In this document: piece by piece, positions 29,577 to 38,565 of the stretch
Layout of the letters: the number at the start of each line of letters is the position of its first letter
Numbering within the stretch: the stretch's first letter is position 1
NCBI GenBank assembly: GCA_021730635.1
Contig: JAJNNC010000010.1
Span: 186,001 to 250,000, forward strand
DNA: 64,000 nt
Reading direction: 5' to 3'
Source of the DNA: Catalimonadaceae bacterium JC749
GTDB taxonomy: Bacteria; Bacteroidota; Bacteroidia; Cytophagales; Cyclobacteriaceae
Program-made: the position numbers and the translations under genes
Notes under the pieces: model-generated
What the model saw: the letters and a program-made list of their open reading frames with translations, nothing else
What the model was told of the DNA's origin: nothing
Databases searched by the model: none

Positions 29577-29621
29577 TCCTTCAATCCTTCAACTATTCAG
29601 TCCTTCAATCCTTCAATTATT
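29577..29621. repeat. Short tandem TCCTTCAA repeats
   Basis: TCCTTCAA occurs at 29577, 29586, 29601 and 29610, forming two 21-base units (29577-29597 and 29601-29621) that differ at one base, with a 24-base period. They sit in the 139-base gap between the first sulfatase and the second SusD gene. Likely a small repeat array in the 5' leader of the second SusD gene; function unknown. Confidence 0.75.
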
Positions 29622-29641
29622 GAGTCTTTATACTTAACAAC

Positions 29642-31108
29642 ATGAAAACGGTATCAATCATAAAGTTTAATATGCTGCTTACAATGCTATTGTTGTTTGC
29701 AGTAAGTTGCGAAGAAGCCCTTGATGAAGAGTTATTTTCCCAACTGGCCCCTGAAAATTATCTGACGACCGAAGAAGGTGTAGTGTCAGTGCTCAATGCG
29801 GCTTATGCCGAAAGTTATTTTACCGGCTATTCGGCCCATAGTGTCCGCAATATAGAAGAATGGTGTACCGATATTGAATGGGAAACCGGGGGAGGAGAAA
29901 ACCTGACGGCTGTCCTCATGATTGGGTTCACCTGGGACCCGGCAGTAGGATGGATGTACGGAGATATGTGGCAAAAACCCTATCGGGGTATACGGAATGC
30001 CAATATTGTCCTGGATAATATTGAAAATGCCGGTCTTAGTGATGAAGCAATGAAGAGCTATTCAGCGCAAGCTAGGTTTTTACGTGCTTTGAGCTATTCT
30101 CATCTTTACCACTGGTTTGGCCCTGTTCCCTTAAGGAAAAGTACCCTGGATGCGTTAGAGCTTCCACGGGCTAGCAAGGATGACATGGAGGCCTTTATAG
30201 CATCTGAACTACTGGCGGTGAACCCCGACTTGCCTGCACCCGGTAATGAGGCTGCTTATGGAAGAGCAACCAATGGCGCAGCCCGGGCCCTGCTTACTAA
30301 ATTTTATCTCAACACCAAGCAGTGGCAAAAAGCGGCCGATATGGCTCAGGAAGTGATAGCTATGGGAACCTATAGCCTCTATCCGGTCTATGAGGATATG
30401 TTTAAGGTGCAAAATGAACGAAATAATGAATATATCCTGGCTTATCCTCAGATTCCTGATGCACCGGGAAATAATTACATCAATGGTGCATTTCCGGGCG
30501 GCTTTGCCAAAGACCCGCGCACCGGCCTCACTTTTCAGAATAGCTGGCGTAACTGGGCTGCCCAGTACAGACTTTACGATCGTTTTTATGAGTCTTTTGA
30601 GCCCGGAGATTTACGCTTAAACCTGATCATTGACGAGTACATCAATAATGCGGGCGATACCGTTTCTTTACTGGGCAATAACAACACCCGTTCTTTTAAA
30701 TACTGGCCTGATCCTAATGGGCTTGGCAATGAGCATGGAAATGATATCCCTGGTATTCGTTATGCTGATATCCTGCTCAGCCGGGCAGAGGCCCTGAACG
30801 AAATCAACGGACCGAATCAGGAATCTATTGACCTGATCAACCAGGTACGAAACCGTGCAGGACTTGAAAATGTAAACCTGGCAGACTTTGGAAGTACAGA
30901 AGCGCTAAGAATGCATCTGCTGAATGAGAGAGGGTGGGAGTTTTACAATGAAGGTAAAAGAAGAGAAGATCAGATCAGGATGGGTACCTTTATTTCTTCA
31001 GCCCAGGAGCGGGGTATCAGTAATGCCCGGCCATTTCATGTGCTTTTCCCTATTCCGCAGGCTGCTATGGATTCTAACCCGATGCTGATACAGAATGAAG
31101 GATATTAA
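29642..31108 (+). CDS. SusD/RagB glycan-binding lipoprotein, copy 2
   Basis: A 488-residue lipoprotein with Cys23 (LFAVSCEEA). It aligns over its whole length with the SusD encoded at 26580, with near-identical blocks such as KFYLNTKQWQKAADMAQEV and WRNWA. Synonymous codon differences across these blocks argue for an old duplication. No SusC accompanies it, so both SusD proteins may share the one SusC, giving alternative glycan specificities. The C-terminus ends QNEGY and overlaps the next sulfatase by 14 bases, exactly as the first copy does. Confidence 0.95.
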   Translation: MKTVSIIKFNMLLTMLLLFAVSCEEALDEELFSQLAPENYLTTEEGVVSVLNAAYAESYFTGYSAHSVRNIEEWCTDIEWETGGGENLTAVLMIGFTWDPAVGWMYGDMWQKPYRGIRNANIVLDNIENAGLSDEAMKSYSAQARFLRALSYSHLYHWFGPVPLRKSTLDALELPRASKDDMEAFIASELLAVNPDLPAPGNEAAYGRATNGAARALLTKFYLNTKQWQKAADMAQEVIAMGTYSLYPVYEDMFKVQNERNNEYILAYPQIPDAPGNNYINGAFPGGFAKDPRTGLTFQNSWRNWAAQYRLYDRFYESFEPGDLRLNLIIDEYINNAGDTVSLLGNNNTRSFKYWPDPNGLGNEHGNDIPGIRYADILLSRAEALNEINGPNQESIDLINQVRNRAGLENVNLADFGSTEALRMHLLNERGWEFYNEGKRREDQIRMGTFISSAQERGISNARPFHVLFPIPQAAMDSNPMLIQNEGY

Positions 31109-32513
31109 CTGGATCAAACCTGTCAAAGGGCTCCTACTGAGCCTACTCCTCTTTGCTGCCTGTAGCGATAGCTTTGGGCAGCCAGAAAAGTATAATGTGT
31201 TGTTCATTGCGATTGACGATCTCAATGATTATGTCAGTCTACTGGAAGGGTATCCTGGCTTGAAAACGCCCCATCTGGAGGAGTTTGCCCAAACAGCGCT
31301 GACATTTTCTCATGCCTATTGCGCAGCGCCGGTCTGTAATCCTTCAAGAGTAGCCTTGCTCACCGGAAGAAGTCCGGCCAATACAGGCGTGATAGACAAT
31401 GCAGACAATTTTCAGGCTTCGCCTGAAGCGGTGAAAGCTACCTTACTCCCCGAACTTTTCAAGCAGGAGGGATATACTACCATGTGGTCGGGCAAGATTT
31501 TTCATAGCAGACCCACAGAAAGCCGTCTGGAGGCTATGTGGGATGATGTGGAAGGGCATGATGGGGGCTATGGCCCTATTCCTACTGTCAACAATGTGAC
31601 GGCTGAGATCATGAGACCGGAATGGTTCAACTATCAGCAGTGGACTGGGCCTGATACTGATTTTCCTGATGTGGTGAATAGTGATATCACCATAAAACGT
31701 TTGCAGCAGGAACACAAGAAACCTTTCTTTATGGCACTGGGGCTGTATCGCCCGCATAATCCCTGGACAGCCCCCACCCGATTTTTTGATATGTATCCGC
31801 TGGAAAATGTGACACTGCCCAAAGTGGTAGCGAATGACCTTGACGATGTGCCCAGCATAGGTAAGGAATGGGCCGCTAAGCCGGTCAATCTGGATACACT
31901 TCAAAAAATTGGACAGTGGAAACCTGTACTCAGGTCGTATTTGGCCTCTGTTTCTTTTATGGACTATAATCTGGGAAAAGTACTGAAAGCCTTGGATGAG
32001 AGCGCTTATCGTGATAATACCATCGTGGTACTCTGGGCAGATAATGGTTTTCATATGGGTGAAAAACATCACTTTGCTAAATATGCTTTGTGGGAAAAAA
32101 CGACGCGTGTACTGATGATGATCCGTGTACCCGGTATGACCACGGCAGGTAAAGTACAGCAGCAGCCAGTGAATCTGCTGGATATCTATCCGACCCTGGT
32201 AGAACTGTGTGATTTAAAAAAGCCTGCTCAAAAGCTGGACGGTATATCATTGGTTCCCTTGATTAAGAATGAGAAAGCTACCCGAGAGCAGCCTTCTGTT
32301 ACCATTTTTCAGCAGGCCAGTGTAGGGATAAGAACAGCGGATTGGCGTTACATTCGCTATGGGGACCATACGGAAGAATTATATAATGAAAAGGATGATC
32401 CCGGAGAGATTACCAATCTGGCCTTAGATCCCGAGTATGATCCTATTAAACAGGAGCTCTCACAGTGGATACCTGAGAATATTGACAAAGAAACAACATC
32501 AAGTCAACCCTAA
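31095..32513 (+). CDS. Type I sulfatase lipoprotein, iduronate-2-sulfatase-like
   Basis: A 472-residue sulfatase. The N-terminal signal ends at Cys23 (LLFAACSDS). NVLFIAIDDLNDYV and VCNPSRVALLTGRSP (formylglycine Cys81) are the pattern seen in iduronate-2-sulfatase and choline-sulfatase-like enzymes. MGLYRPHNPW-like ALGLYRPHNPWTAP and WADNGFHMGEKHHFAKY are further matches to the iduronate type. Translation is probably coupled to the preceding SusD through a 14-base overlap. The sulfate position removed is not known. Confidence 0.92.
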   Translation: MKDINWIKPVKGLLLSLLLFAACSDSFGQPEKYNVLFIAIDDLNDYVSLLEGYPGLKTPHLEEFAQTALTFSHAYCAAPVCNPSRVALLTGRSPANTGVIDNADNFQASPEAVKATLLPELFKQEGYTTMWSGKIFHSRPTESRLEAMWDDVEGHDGGYGPIPTVNNVTAEIMRPEWFNYQQWTGPDTDFPDVVNSDITIKRLQQEHKKPFFMALGLYRPHNPWTAPTRFFDMYPLENVTLPKVVANDLDDVPSIGKEWAAKPVNLDTLQKIGQWKPVLRSYLASVSFMDYNLGKVLKALDESAYRDNTIVVLWADNGFHMGEKHHFAKYALWEKTTRVLMMIRVPGMTTAGKVQQQPVNLLDIYPTLVELCDLKKPAQKLDGISLVPLIKNEKATREQPSVTIFQQASVGIRTADWRYIRYGDHTEELYNEKDDPGEITNLALDPEYDPIKQELSQWIPENIDKETTSSQP

Positions 32514-32619
32514 TAAAAGTGCTTATCATATTTAACTATGTAGAACTAATATGACCATTGCTTTCTCACAGAACTATCCACACTACATTTATTTACCTGA
32601 GTAATACGATCACACTACT

Positions 32620-34392
32620 ATGAAACAATACCTCATTCCTGTGCTTCTCATTTTTTGCATATGTTCTGCCTTACACGCCCAGGATGCACAAAGAAGTGCA
32701 GATGAACGTCCCAATATTATTTTGATCATGTCTGACGATATGGGCTACTCAGATATCGGGTGTTATGGGAGTGAGATCGCCACACCGAATTTAGATGCGC
32801 TGGCTGCTCATGGATTAAGATATACCCAATTCTACAATGCTGCCCGTTGCTGTCCAACCCGTGCCTCTTTACTCACAGGCTTGTACCCGCATCAGGCAGG
32901 ACTCGGCTGGATGACTGCCCGGGATCATGATTTACCCGGCTATGATGCTGAACTCAACCAGCAATGTGTAACACTGGCAGAAGTGCTGAAAAGTGCCGGT
33001 TATGCTACCTATATGACTGGCAAGTGGCATGTGGCTAAAAACAAACGGGACGAAGGTCCCAAACACAACTGGCCCTTACAGAGAGGATTTGACAAATATT
33101 ATGGCATCATCAAAGGGGCTTCCAGCTTCTACGATCCGGGCACCTTATGCCGGAACAATCAGTTTATCACGCCTGCCACTGATCCGGCGTATCAGTCTGA
33201 AGCCTACTACTTTACCGACGCCCTTTCCGACAATGCAGTACAGTATATTGAACAGCACAACCAGGAGCATCCTTTTTTTATGTACATCGCCTACACGGCG
33301 GCCCACTGGCCCATGCATGCGCCCGAAGAAGCGATTGCAAAATATAAAGGAATGTATGAGGAGGGTTGGGAAAAAGTCAGGGCAAAGCGGCATGAGAAAA
33401 TGAAAAAAGTAGGCGTCTTACCTTCTGAGGCTCCCCTGGCGCCGCTGGATACCCACCCCTGGGAAGCAGAGAAAGCAAAGCCTGCGATGCTCCGCAGAAT
33501 GGAAACTTATGCGGCCATGGTGGATATCATGGATCAGGGCATTGGACGGATTGTACAGACACTGAAAGATAAAAGAATGTATAAAAATACGATCATCTTA
33601 TTTCTTCAGGATAATGGAGGCAATGCGGAAGGACTAGGTTTTGGGGGACCTGAAGGGCAAACCATCCCTGTTGCCCGGGATACAACGAATCTCAAACCCC
33701 TGGGGCCTGATGAAATCCAGCATGATAACATACCTGCCATCACCCGGGATGGGCATATGGTGAGGCAAGGGTTGCATGTGATGGCCGGACCCGCCGATAC
33801 CTATCTTTCGTATCTCAAGCCCTGGGCACAGGTTTCCAATACTCCTTTCAGGAAATACAAACACTATGTGCATGAAGGAGGCATTGCAACGCCACTGATT
33901 GTGCACTGGCCTGCCGGTATTGAGGCGCAGGGTGAAATTCGTACCCAGATGAGCCATATTATAGACATTATGCCTACCTTGGCAGCCTTGGGCAAAGCGA
34001 CTTATCCTAAGCAATACAAGGATCATCAGATTACACCCATGGCGGGAGTAAGTCTGCTACCTACCTTCACCGGCCAACCTCTTCCCGAAAGAACGCTTTT
34101 CTGGGAACATGAGCAGAACCGGGCAGTGCGGCAGGGCAAATGGAAGCTGGTTTCTGCCGGACATTTATCAGACGGTGGTTATGGCAGCTGGCAGTATTAT
34201 GAGAATGAACACTGGGAATTGTACGATATGGAAAATGACAGAAGCGAACTGAAAGATTTGTCAGGACAGTACCCTGAGAAAGTAGAAGAGATGAAGAAGC
34301 TTTGGAAAGAGTGGGCTGAAAAAGTGCAGGTGTTCCCAACGCCCTGGAAAGAGAAAAAAGCACCTATACGAGAAAACTATATTTCAGGCTAA
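32620..34392 (+). CDS. Type I sulfatase, arylsulfatase A-like
   Basis: A 590-residue exported sulfatase with signal peptide MKQYLIPVLLIFCICSALHA. RPNIILIMSDDMGYSD provides the metal Asp pair, and RCCPTRASLLTG places the formylglycine Cys at 77, in a CxPTR rather than CxPSR context. TGKWHVA, FLQDNGGNAEGLG and YVHEGGIATPLIVHWP are the remaining active-site blocks. It is closely paralogous to the next gene. A gap of 106 bases from the previous sulfatase suggests the same transcript. Confidence 0.93.
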   Translation: MKQYLIPVLLIFCICSALHAQDAQRSADERPNIILIMSDDMGYSDIGCYGSEIATPNLDALAAHGLRYTQFYNAARCCPTRASLLTGLYPHQAGLGWMTARDHDLPGYDAELNQQCVTLAEVLKSAGYATYMTGKWHVAKNKRDEGPKHNWPLQRGFDKYYGIIKGASSFYDPGTLCRNNQFITPATDPAYQSEAYYFTDALSDNAVQYIEQHNQEHPFFMYIAYTAAHWPMHAPEEAIAKYKGMYEEGWEKVRAKRHEKMKKVGVLPSEAPLAPLDTHPWEAEKAKPAMLRRMETYAAMVDIMDQGIGRIVQTLKDKRMYKNTIILFLQDNGGNAEGLGFGGPEGQTIPVARDTTNLKPLGPDEIQHDNIPAITRDGHMVRQGLHVMAGPADTYLSYLKPWAQVSNTPFRKYKHYVHEGGIATPLIVHWPAGIEAQGEIRTQMSHIIDIMPTLAALGKATYPKQYKDHQITPMAGVSLLPTFTGQPLPERTLFWEHEQNRAVRQGKWKLVSAGHLSDGGYGSWQYYENEHWELYDMENDRSELKDLSGQYPEKVEEMKKLWKEWAEKVQVFPTPWKEKKAPIRENYISG

Positions 34393-34601
34393 GAGCCTGT
34401 TTACATTTTGTTTTTGGCAGTTCGCTGCTGCGATAGTGAAAAAGTTCTGTTTTTGGTTCTGGCGACACTTGGTTCTTGTACAATAGCCAGCGCTATTTTG
34501 CAAAAAATAGGGGAAGCCAGGTCCTGTAACAGGGCTTTTGCAGCCCAAAGGATAAAGTGTATACATGCGCTAAAGCATAAACCAAAAAATTAAACTTACT
34601 G
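34393..34601. other. Structured gap between two sulfatase genes
   Basis: No gene. GGGCT (34532-34536) and AGCCC (34542-34546) form a 5-base stem with a 5-base loop. CCTG/CAGG (34523-34533 region) abuts it. Without a T-tract it is not a standard terminator, and an internal processing or attenuation site is possible. Confidence 0.4.
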
Positions 34602-36311
34602 ATGACCCATAAACCATTACACATGTCAAGAGTCTTTTTTTTATTCTTACTCCTAATAAGTAGTACCCTTATGTTGCGTTGTACTGCTCCTGAAGAAACA
34701 ACTGGAAGCGCAGAAAATGAACGTCCTAACATCATCCTGATCATGGCCGACGATATGGGATTTTCAGATGCGGGTTGCTATGGCGGCGAAATCAAAACAC
34801 CCAACCTGGACTATCTTGCAGACAATGGCCTTCGCTTTACCCAGTTTTACAATACATCCCGCTGCTGTCCCACCCGGGCTTCCTTGCTTACCGGCCTCTA
34901 CAACCATCAGGCAGGTATAGGAGGGATGACAACCGACACAGGCCAGGAAGGCTATCGTGGGCATCTGGCAGAAAATACAGTGACCCTGGCTGAGGTATTG
35001 AAGGAATCGGGCTACCATACCGGCATGGTGGGTAAGTGGCATGTCTCTAACACCATAGTGCAGGAAGACCCGCAGGCACAACTGGACTGGTTGAATCATC
35101 AGGCTTTTCATCCTGAGTTTTCTCCTCCGGAACAATATCCTGTGAATAGAGGATTTGAGAAATACTACGGCAACATCTGGGGAGTGGTGGATTTCTTTGA
35201 TCCTTTTAGTTTGGTAAATGGAACGGAAGCAGTAAAAACGGTGCCTGAAGATTATTACCATACCGATGCCATCAATGATAGTACTTCCGCTTATATCCGG
35301 GATTTTAGCCAGGATGACGCACCCTTTTTTATCTATGTAGCCCATACCGCTCCTCATTGGCCCTTGCATGCTTTACCCGAAGACATTGAGAAATATGAGA
35401 ATACCTACACCCATGGCTGGGAGGCTATCAGAAAGGAACGTTACCAGCGGATGATAGCCCAAGGATTAATTGACTCCACACAATACCCGCTCTCTGCTCG
35501 CTGGGAGGATGCATTGGCCTGGGAAGACAATCCGCATCAGGAATGGGATGCCCGTGCAATGGCCGTCCATGCTGCTATGATTGACCGCATGGACCAGGGC
35601 ATAGGAAGAATCATTGAGACCCTTCGTGAAACCGGAGAGTTGGAAAATACGCTGATTCTTTTTCTGAGTGACAATGGTGCCAGCCCGGAAGACTGCATGC
35701 GCTATGGCCCTGGTTTTGACCGCCCCAGTGAGACACGTAGTGGTGAAGCCATTGCTTATCCGGTAGACAAAGAAGTGCTGCCCGGTCCTCAGACTACTTT
35801 TACCTCTATCGGTACGCGCTGGGCCAATGTAACCAACACTCCCTTCCGCTACTGGAAAATGCAATCCTTTGAAGGGGGCGTACATACCCCGCTGATCGCC
35901 TACTGGCCGAAAGGCATGACAGCCGAAAAGGGTAGTGTGACCAATCAGGTAGGGCATGTGATGGACTTCATGGCTACCTTCATAGAACTGGCGCAAACAG
36001 AATATCCTGAGCAGTACAACGATCAGGCCATCAGCCCGCTGCAAGGTATGAGTCTGGCACCCATCTTTAGAGGAGAGCAGCGAGAGGGTCATCCGACGCT
36101 ATTCAATGAGCATATGGGGGGGCGCTATGTGCGTACAGCCGAATGGAAACAAGTGGCTTTGAATGCGGAAAGTCCATGGGAGTTGTATCGCATCAATGAA
36201 GACCGCACGGAAACGACCAATAGGGCAGATGAGTATCCGGAAGTGGTGCAGGAGTTGGATAGCCTATGGCAGGAGTGGGCACAGGCCAATCAGGTGCTGC
36301 CTAAACCCTAG
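34602..36311 (+). CDS. Type I sulfatase lipoprotein, arylsulfatase A-like
   Basis: A 569-residue paralogue of the preceding sulfatase. The signal ends near Cys27 (STLMLRCTAP), a weak lipobox; a second ATG at 34623 would also keep it. RPNIILIMADDMGFSD and RCCPTRASLLTGLYNHQAG (formylglycine Cys88) are intact, with GKWHVS, LFLSDNGAS and SFEGGVHTPLIAYWP later. It is last in the sulfatase series of this locus. Two tandem copies of this subtype suggest different sulfate positions on one glycan. Confidence 0.93.
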   Translation: MTHKPLHMSRVFFLFLLLISSTLMLRCTAPEETTGSAENERPNIILIMADDMGFSDAGCYGGEIKTPNLDYLADNGLRFTQFYNTSRCCPTRASLLTGLYNHQAGIGGMTTDTGQEGYRGHLAENTVTLAEVLKESGYHTGMVGKWHVSNTIVQEDPQAQLDWLNHQAFHPEFSPPEQYPVNRGFEKYYGNIWGVVDFFDPFSLVNGTEAVKTVPEDYYHTDAINDSTSAYIRDFSQDDAPFFIYVAHTAPHWPLHALPEDIEKYENTYTHGWEAIRKERYQRMIAQGLIDSTQYPLSARWEDALAWEDNPHQEWDARAMAVHAAMIDRMDQGIGRIIETLRETGELENTLILFLSDNGASPEDCMRYGPGFDRPSETRSGEAIAYPVDKEVLPGPQTTFTSIGTRWANVTNTPFRYWKMQSFEGGVHTPLIAYWPKGMTAEKGSVTNQVGHVMDFMATFIELAQTEYPEQYNDQAISPLQGMSLAPIFRGEQREGHPTLFNEHMGGRYVRTAEWKQVALNAESPWELYRINEDRTETTNRADEYPEVVQELDSLWQEWAQANQVLPKP

Positions 36312-36627
36312 TCCTGATTTTCATATCTCATGGCATAGAAATCTGAACCGAGCGTCTTCACGCCGAAAAGGAAAAAACATTTTCCCTCAGATGAGGGAGT
36401 CGGTGCAGAAGTCTGTTATTCTGGATTAAAAGCATATCAGTAAAAAGGGGCCAGGCCTGTAGCAAACTGACCTTTGAACCTGTCCCAGTTTGCCATTTGC
36501 TGTCCAGATCGGATAAAGCTACAGCTATGAAAATTTTACAATGTTTGTGAAACGTTATCTCATTTCATTTTTCAGGCTAACAATTTCGTATTCACGATCA
36601 TCAGGTTTACTGCCTTTGTGCAAAGTG
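36312..36627. other. Gap after the sulfatase locus, with two stem-loops
   Basis: No gene. CCCTC (36384-36388) and GAGGG (36393-36397) form a short hairpin 70 bases after the last sulfatase. GCAAACTG (36462-36469) and CAGTTTGC (36486-36493) form a perfect 8-base stem with a 16-base loop. Neither has a T-run, and either could end the long transcript. Confidence 0.45.
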
Positions 36628-36981
36628 CTATGCTGGTTGATCTCTTTCTTCGATCAGGCGGTTGATCTCCTCCTGTGAAATAGAATCTATCTTTGACTTG
36701 TCGTAAATTGTCAACAGGTAGAGGGTCTTAGTTTCTTCGTCTATTGCAGTTTCTACTTCCAGATAAGTAATCACACGGGCTCCACCACTCTTTCCCTTTC
36801 CCTTACTTTTAATGGCTAATCTGATTTTATAGACGTTATGACCTAAAGAAATGCCTGTTTCTGGTTGCGCTTTGAGTTCTGATTCAAGTTTCAGTAACTC
36901 TTTCTTCAGTGATTTATATTTCTTTAGTAATGGCTTGGCTGATCTTTCAAAATTTTTGGTAGTACGTACTTCACATTTCAT
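36628..36981 (-). CDS. RelE/ParE-superfamily toxin
   Basis: A 117-residue basic protein with the RelE/ParE layout: N-terminal helices (FERSAKPLLKKYKSLKKELLKL), then strands KIRLAIKSKGKGKSGGARVITY and a C-terminal LYLLTIYDKSKIDSIS. The last block is typical of the Bacteroidota members of the family. It is probably an mRNA interferase or gyrase poison held in check by the upstream gene, which it overlaps by 11 bases. Which of the two activities applies cannot be told from the sequence. Confidence 0.85.
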   Translation of the reverse strand: MKCEVRTTKNFERSAKPLLKKYKSLKKELLKLESELKAQPETGISLGHNVYKIRLAIKSKGKGKSGGARVITYLEVETAIDEETKTLYLLTIYDKSKIDSISQEEINRLIEERDQPA

Positions 36982-37186
36982 TGAGAAATTCTCCTAAAGT
37001 TCTACCTTTTTTCCTTTTGCCTTGTTTGATTTCCTGCACTTCTTTCAAAGCTTCCTGTAACCCTCCGAGCACTTCTAATTTATTGCGTAGTTTTTCATGT
37101 TCTGCTTTAAGCTGTTTCCATTCTTCAATGGGTATGATCACTGCTGTCTGCTTTCCTTCTTCGTCAGTAATGTATTGAACACTCAT
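36971..37186 (-). CDS. Antitoxin of the RelE/ParE pair (Phd/YefM-like)
   Basis: A 71-residue acidic-to-mixed protein. The N-terminus MSVQYITDEEGKQTAVIIP with IEEWKQL follows the pattern of Phd/YefM-like antitoxins that bind DNA with the N-terminal fold. The middle is a charged helix and the end (RTLGEFLNEM) would wrap the toxin. First gene of the pair, with an 11-base overlap to the toxin. Such proteins usually repress their own promoter, here in the region right of 37186. Confidence 0.85.
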   Translation of the reverse strand: MSVQYITDEEGKQTAVIIPIEEWKQLKAEHEKLRNKLEVLGGLQEALKEVQEIKQGKRKKGRTLGEFLNEM

Positions 37187-37694
37187 CGCTTTTTTCCTCT
37201 AAAATACAGCTTTTTATTTTATTTGCAGACAGGTTAAACGCGATAAAAAAGAGCGTTGGCAGGGGCAAAATTGCGGAGGGTGTGAAGGCTATGTGTGTTG
37301 AATGATATTTTGCCCTAGACTTTTGGGTGGTTCGCCAGGGTGGCCCCGCCACTGCGATACTTTTGTCCGTCGTGGAGCGATCGATTGCAAAAGTGACAAA
37401 GATAAAAAGCCTTTGCGTTCATATGATCTTATTTGGAAACACACAATCAGGTTCAACATGGTATTATTTGATGAGTGTATCATCTGAAATAGTATTTTTA
37501 AGTGCGTTCAACCTAATTTGCAAAATCCCCAACACCAAAAGGCATTGTGTTAAATCAATGGTTCTAACATTCATTGAGAACAATCCAACTGTTCGAAGCG
37601 AAAAGGTGTCTTTGTTACAAATGGCAGCCCCTTTGCCTCTGTAGCATATAGGCAGGCATAGGCCATGATCATCTGTACACCAAAGTGAGTTATC
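37187..37694. other. Structured, locally GC-rich noncoding block
   Basis: No convincing gene in 508 bases. The part 37311-37420 is GC-rich against AT-rich flanks and dense in symmetry. GTGGC (37340-37344) and GCCAC (37348-37352) form a tight hairpin. ACTTTTG occurs at 37319-37325 and 37359-37365, and its complement CAAAAGT at 37388-37394. The block may be a small repeat element or an RNA gene. No copy is seen elsewhere in the window. Confidence 0.45.
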
Positions 37695-38132
37695 ATGAAG
37701 AAGTTACTTTTTGCCTTACTGATCCCAGGGTTTTTTCCAGCCTGTACGCCGGAGACGATGGTGGCGCATGTGGAGCGCGATAGCCTTCCCTGCGAAGAAA
37801 GTGTCATTGTAGACAAAGACCTGTTTGCCCATGCTCCCGACGATGAGTTTGTACTTTCTCAGGCAGCCATTGACGGAGATTGTCTGAACCTGACCATCGG
37901 CTATGGTGGTGGTTGTGATGAGGTAACCCTGAAACTGATCGACGCTGAAGCGGTACTGCAATCTCAACCGGTACAAAGGAAAATCCGCTTGTCTCTCGAG
38001 GATCATGATCATTGTGAAGCTTTCCTGACACGGGAACTATCTTTTGACCTGACTCCCCTGAGAATCAGCAACGATACCCAGGTTTCCTTACAACTGCAAG
38101 GGTGGGATAAAGCCTTGTTGTATACCTATTAA
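37695..38132 (+). CDS. Lipoprotein with GYGGGC motif, function unknown
   Basis: A 145-residue lipoprotein, signal ending at Cys17 (GFFPACTPE). The mature domain is beta-rich with LNLTIGYGGGCDEVTLKLI in the middle and an EDHDHCEAF stretch further on. Small Bacteroidota lipoproteins with a similar GGC-E/H motif are common, but I know no assigned function. Cys and His/Asp clusters could bind a metal, an inference in keeping with the metal-linked genes to the right. Confidence 0.75.
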   Translation: MKKLLFALLIPGFFPACTPETMVAHVERDSLPCEESVIVDKDLFAHAPDDEFVLSQAAIDGDCLNLTIGYGGGCDEVTLKLIDAEAVLQSQPVQRKIRLSLEDHDHCEAFLTRELSFDLTPLRISNDTQVSLQLQGWDKALLYTY

Positions 38133-38167
38133 AATAGCAGAGACTGTCCCAATGATCACCCCCAAAT

Positions 38168-38491
38168 TTAGCTGATCAATAAGGATTTTACCGCCTCTTT
38201 GGCCTGCCTGGAGCCACCAACCTCCAGTAGAGTAGCACCCCCCTCAGGCATAAACGTTACCTGAAAAGTAAAAAAGGGGCAGCACTGCCTTTCCGCGTTA
38301 ATGAATTTGATCAGTTGCAAGGAGAAACGTTCGGACGAAGGGAAGGTAAACCTAAGAACTTCTTCCAGTTCAATCACCTCTTCAGCCTTGCTGAAAATAA
38401 GCTGTTGTAATTTCTCTTTTCGTGCAGCCAACGCTTTGTTCTGTAAGCTACAGGCGATAGCCATGCCCGGCGTTTTTTCGTTATTTTCCAT
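38168..38491 (-). CDS. Cys-Cys protein divergent from merR, probably metal-linked
   Basis: A 107-residue cytoplasmic protein, no signal. The first half is a charged helical hairpin. The second half has INAERQCCPFFTFQVTF (Cys70, Cys71) and a C-terminal ALLEV-like strand plus helix (GSRQAKEAVKSLL), which resembles small proteins found beside MerR-type regulators in metal-resistance loci. Cys14 may also take part. It is divergent from the MerR gene, with a dyad between them, and so is the likely regulated target. The chemistry is unknown; a thiophilic metal is inferred. Confidence 0.6.
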   Translation of the reverse strand: MENNEKTPGMAIACSLQNKALAARKEKLQQLIFSKAEEVIELEEVLRFTFPSSERFSLQLIKFINAERQCCPFFTFQVTFMPEGGATLLEVGGSRQAKEAVKSLLIS

Positions 38492-38523
38492 AACTGTAAT
38501 TGTCTTTTATAATAGTTCTACCA

Positions 38524-38541
38524 CCTGGAGGATACTCCAGG
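38524..38541. promoter_or_regulatory. MerR-family operator dyad (SoxR-like spacing)
   Basis: CCTGGAGGATACTCCAGG has 7-base arms around GATA. Length and layout equal the 18-base SoxR-type box (CCT, 4 bases in each inner arm, AGG). It lies in the 74-base gap between the divergent Cys-Cys gene and merR, 24 bases before the merR ATG. TATAAT occurs at about 38509 on the plus strand. Confidence 0.7.
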
Positions 38542-38565
38542 GTTTCATCATCTAAAGAATGGGTT

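Noticed and set aside
29577-29621. Possible CRISPR-like array
   Set aside because: Units are adjacent 21-base repeats without spacers and no cas genes are nearby.
31443-32072. Leftward 209-residue frame opposite a sulfatase
   Set aside because: Antisense shadow of a gene with intact catalytic motifs.
36163-36429. Rightward frame overlapping the end of the last sulfatase
   Set aside because: Out-of-frame extension of the real gene with no protein-like pattern.
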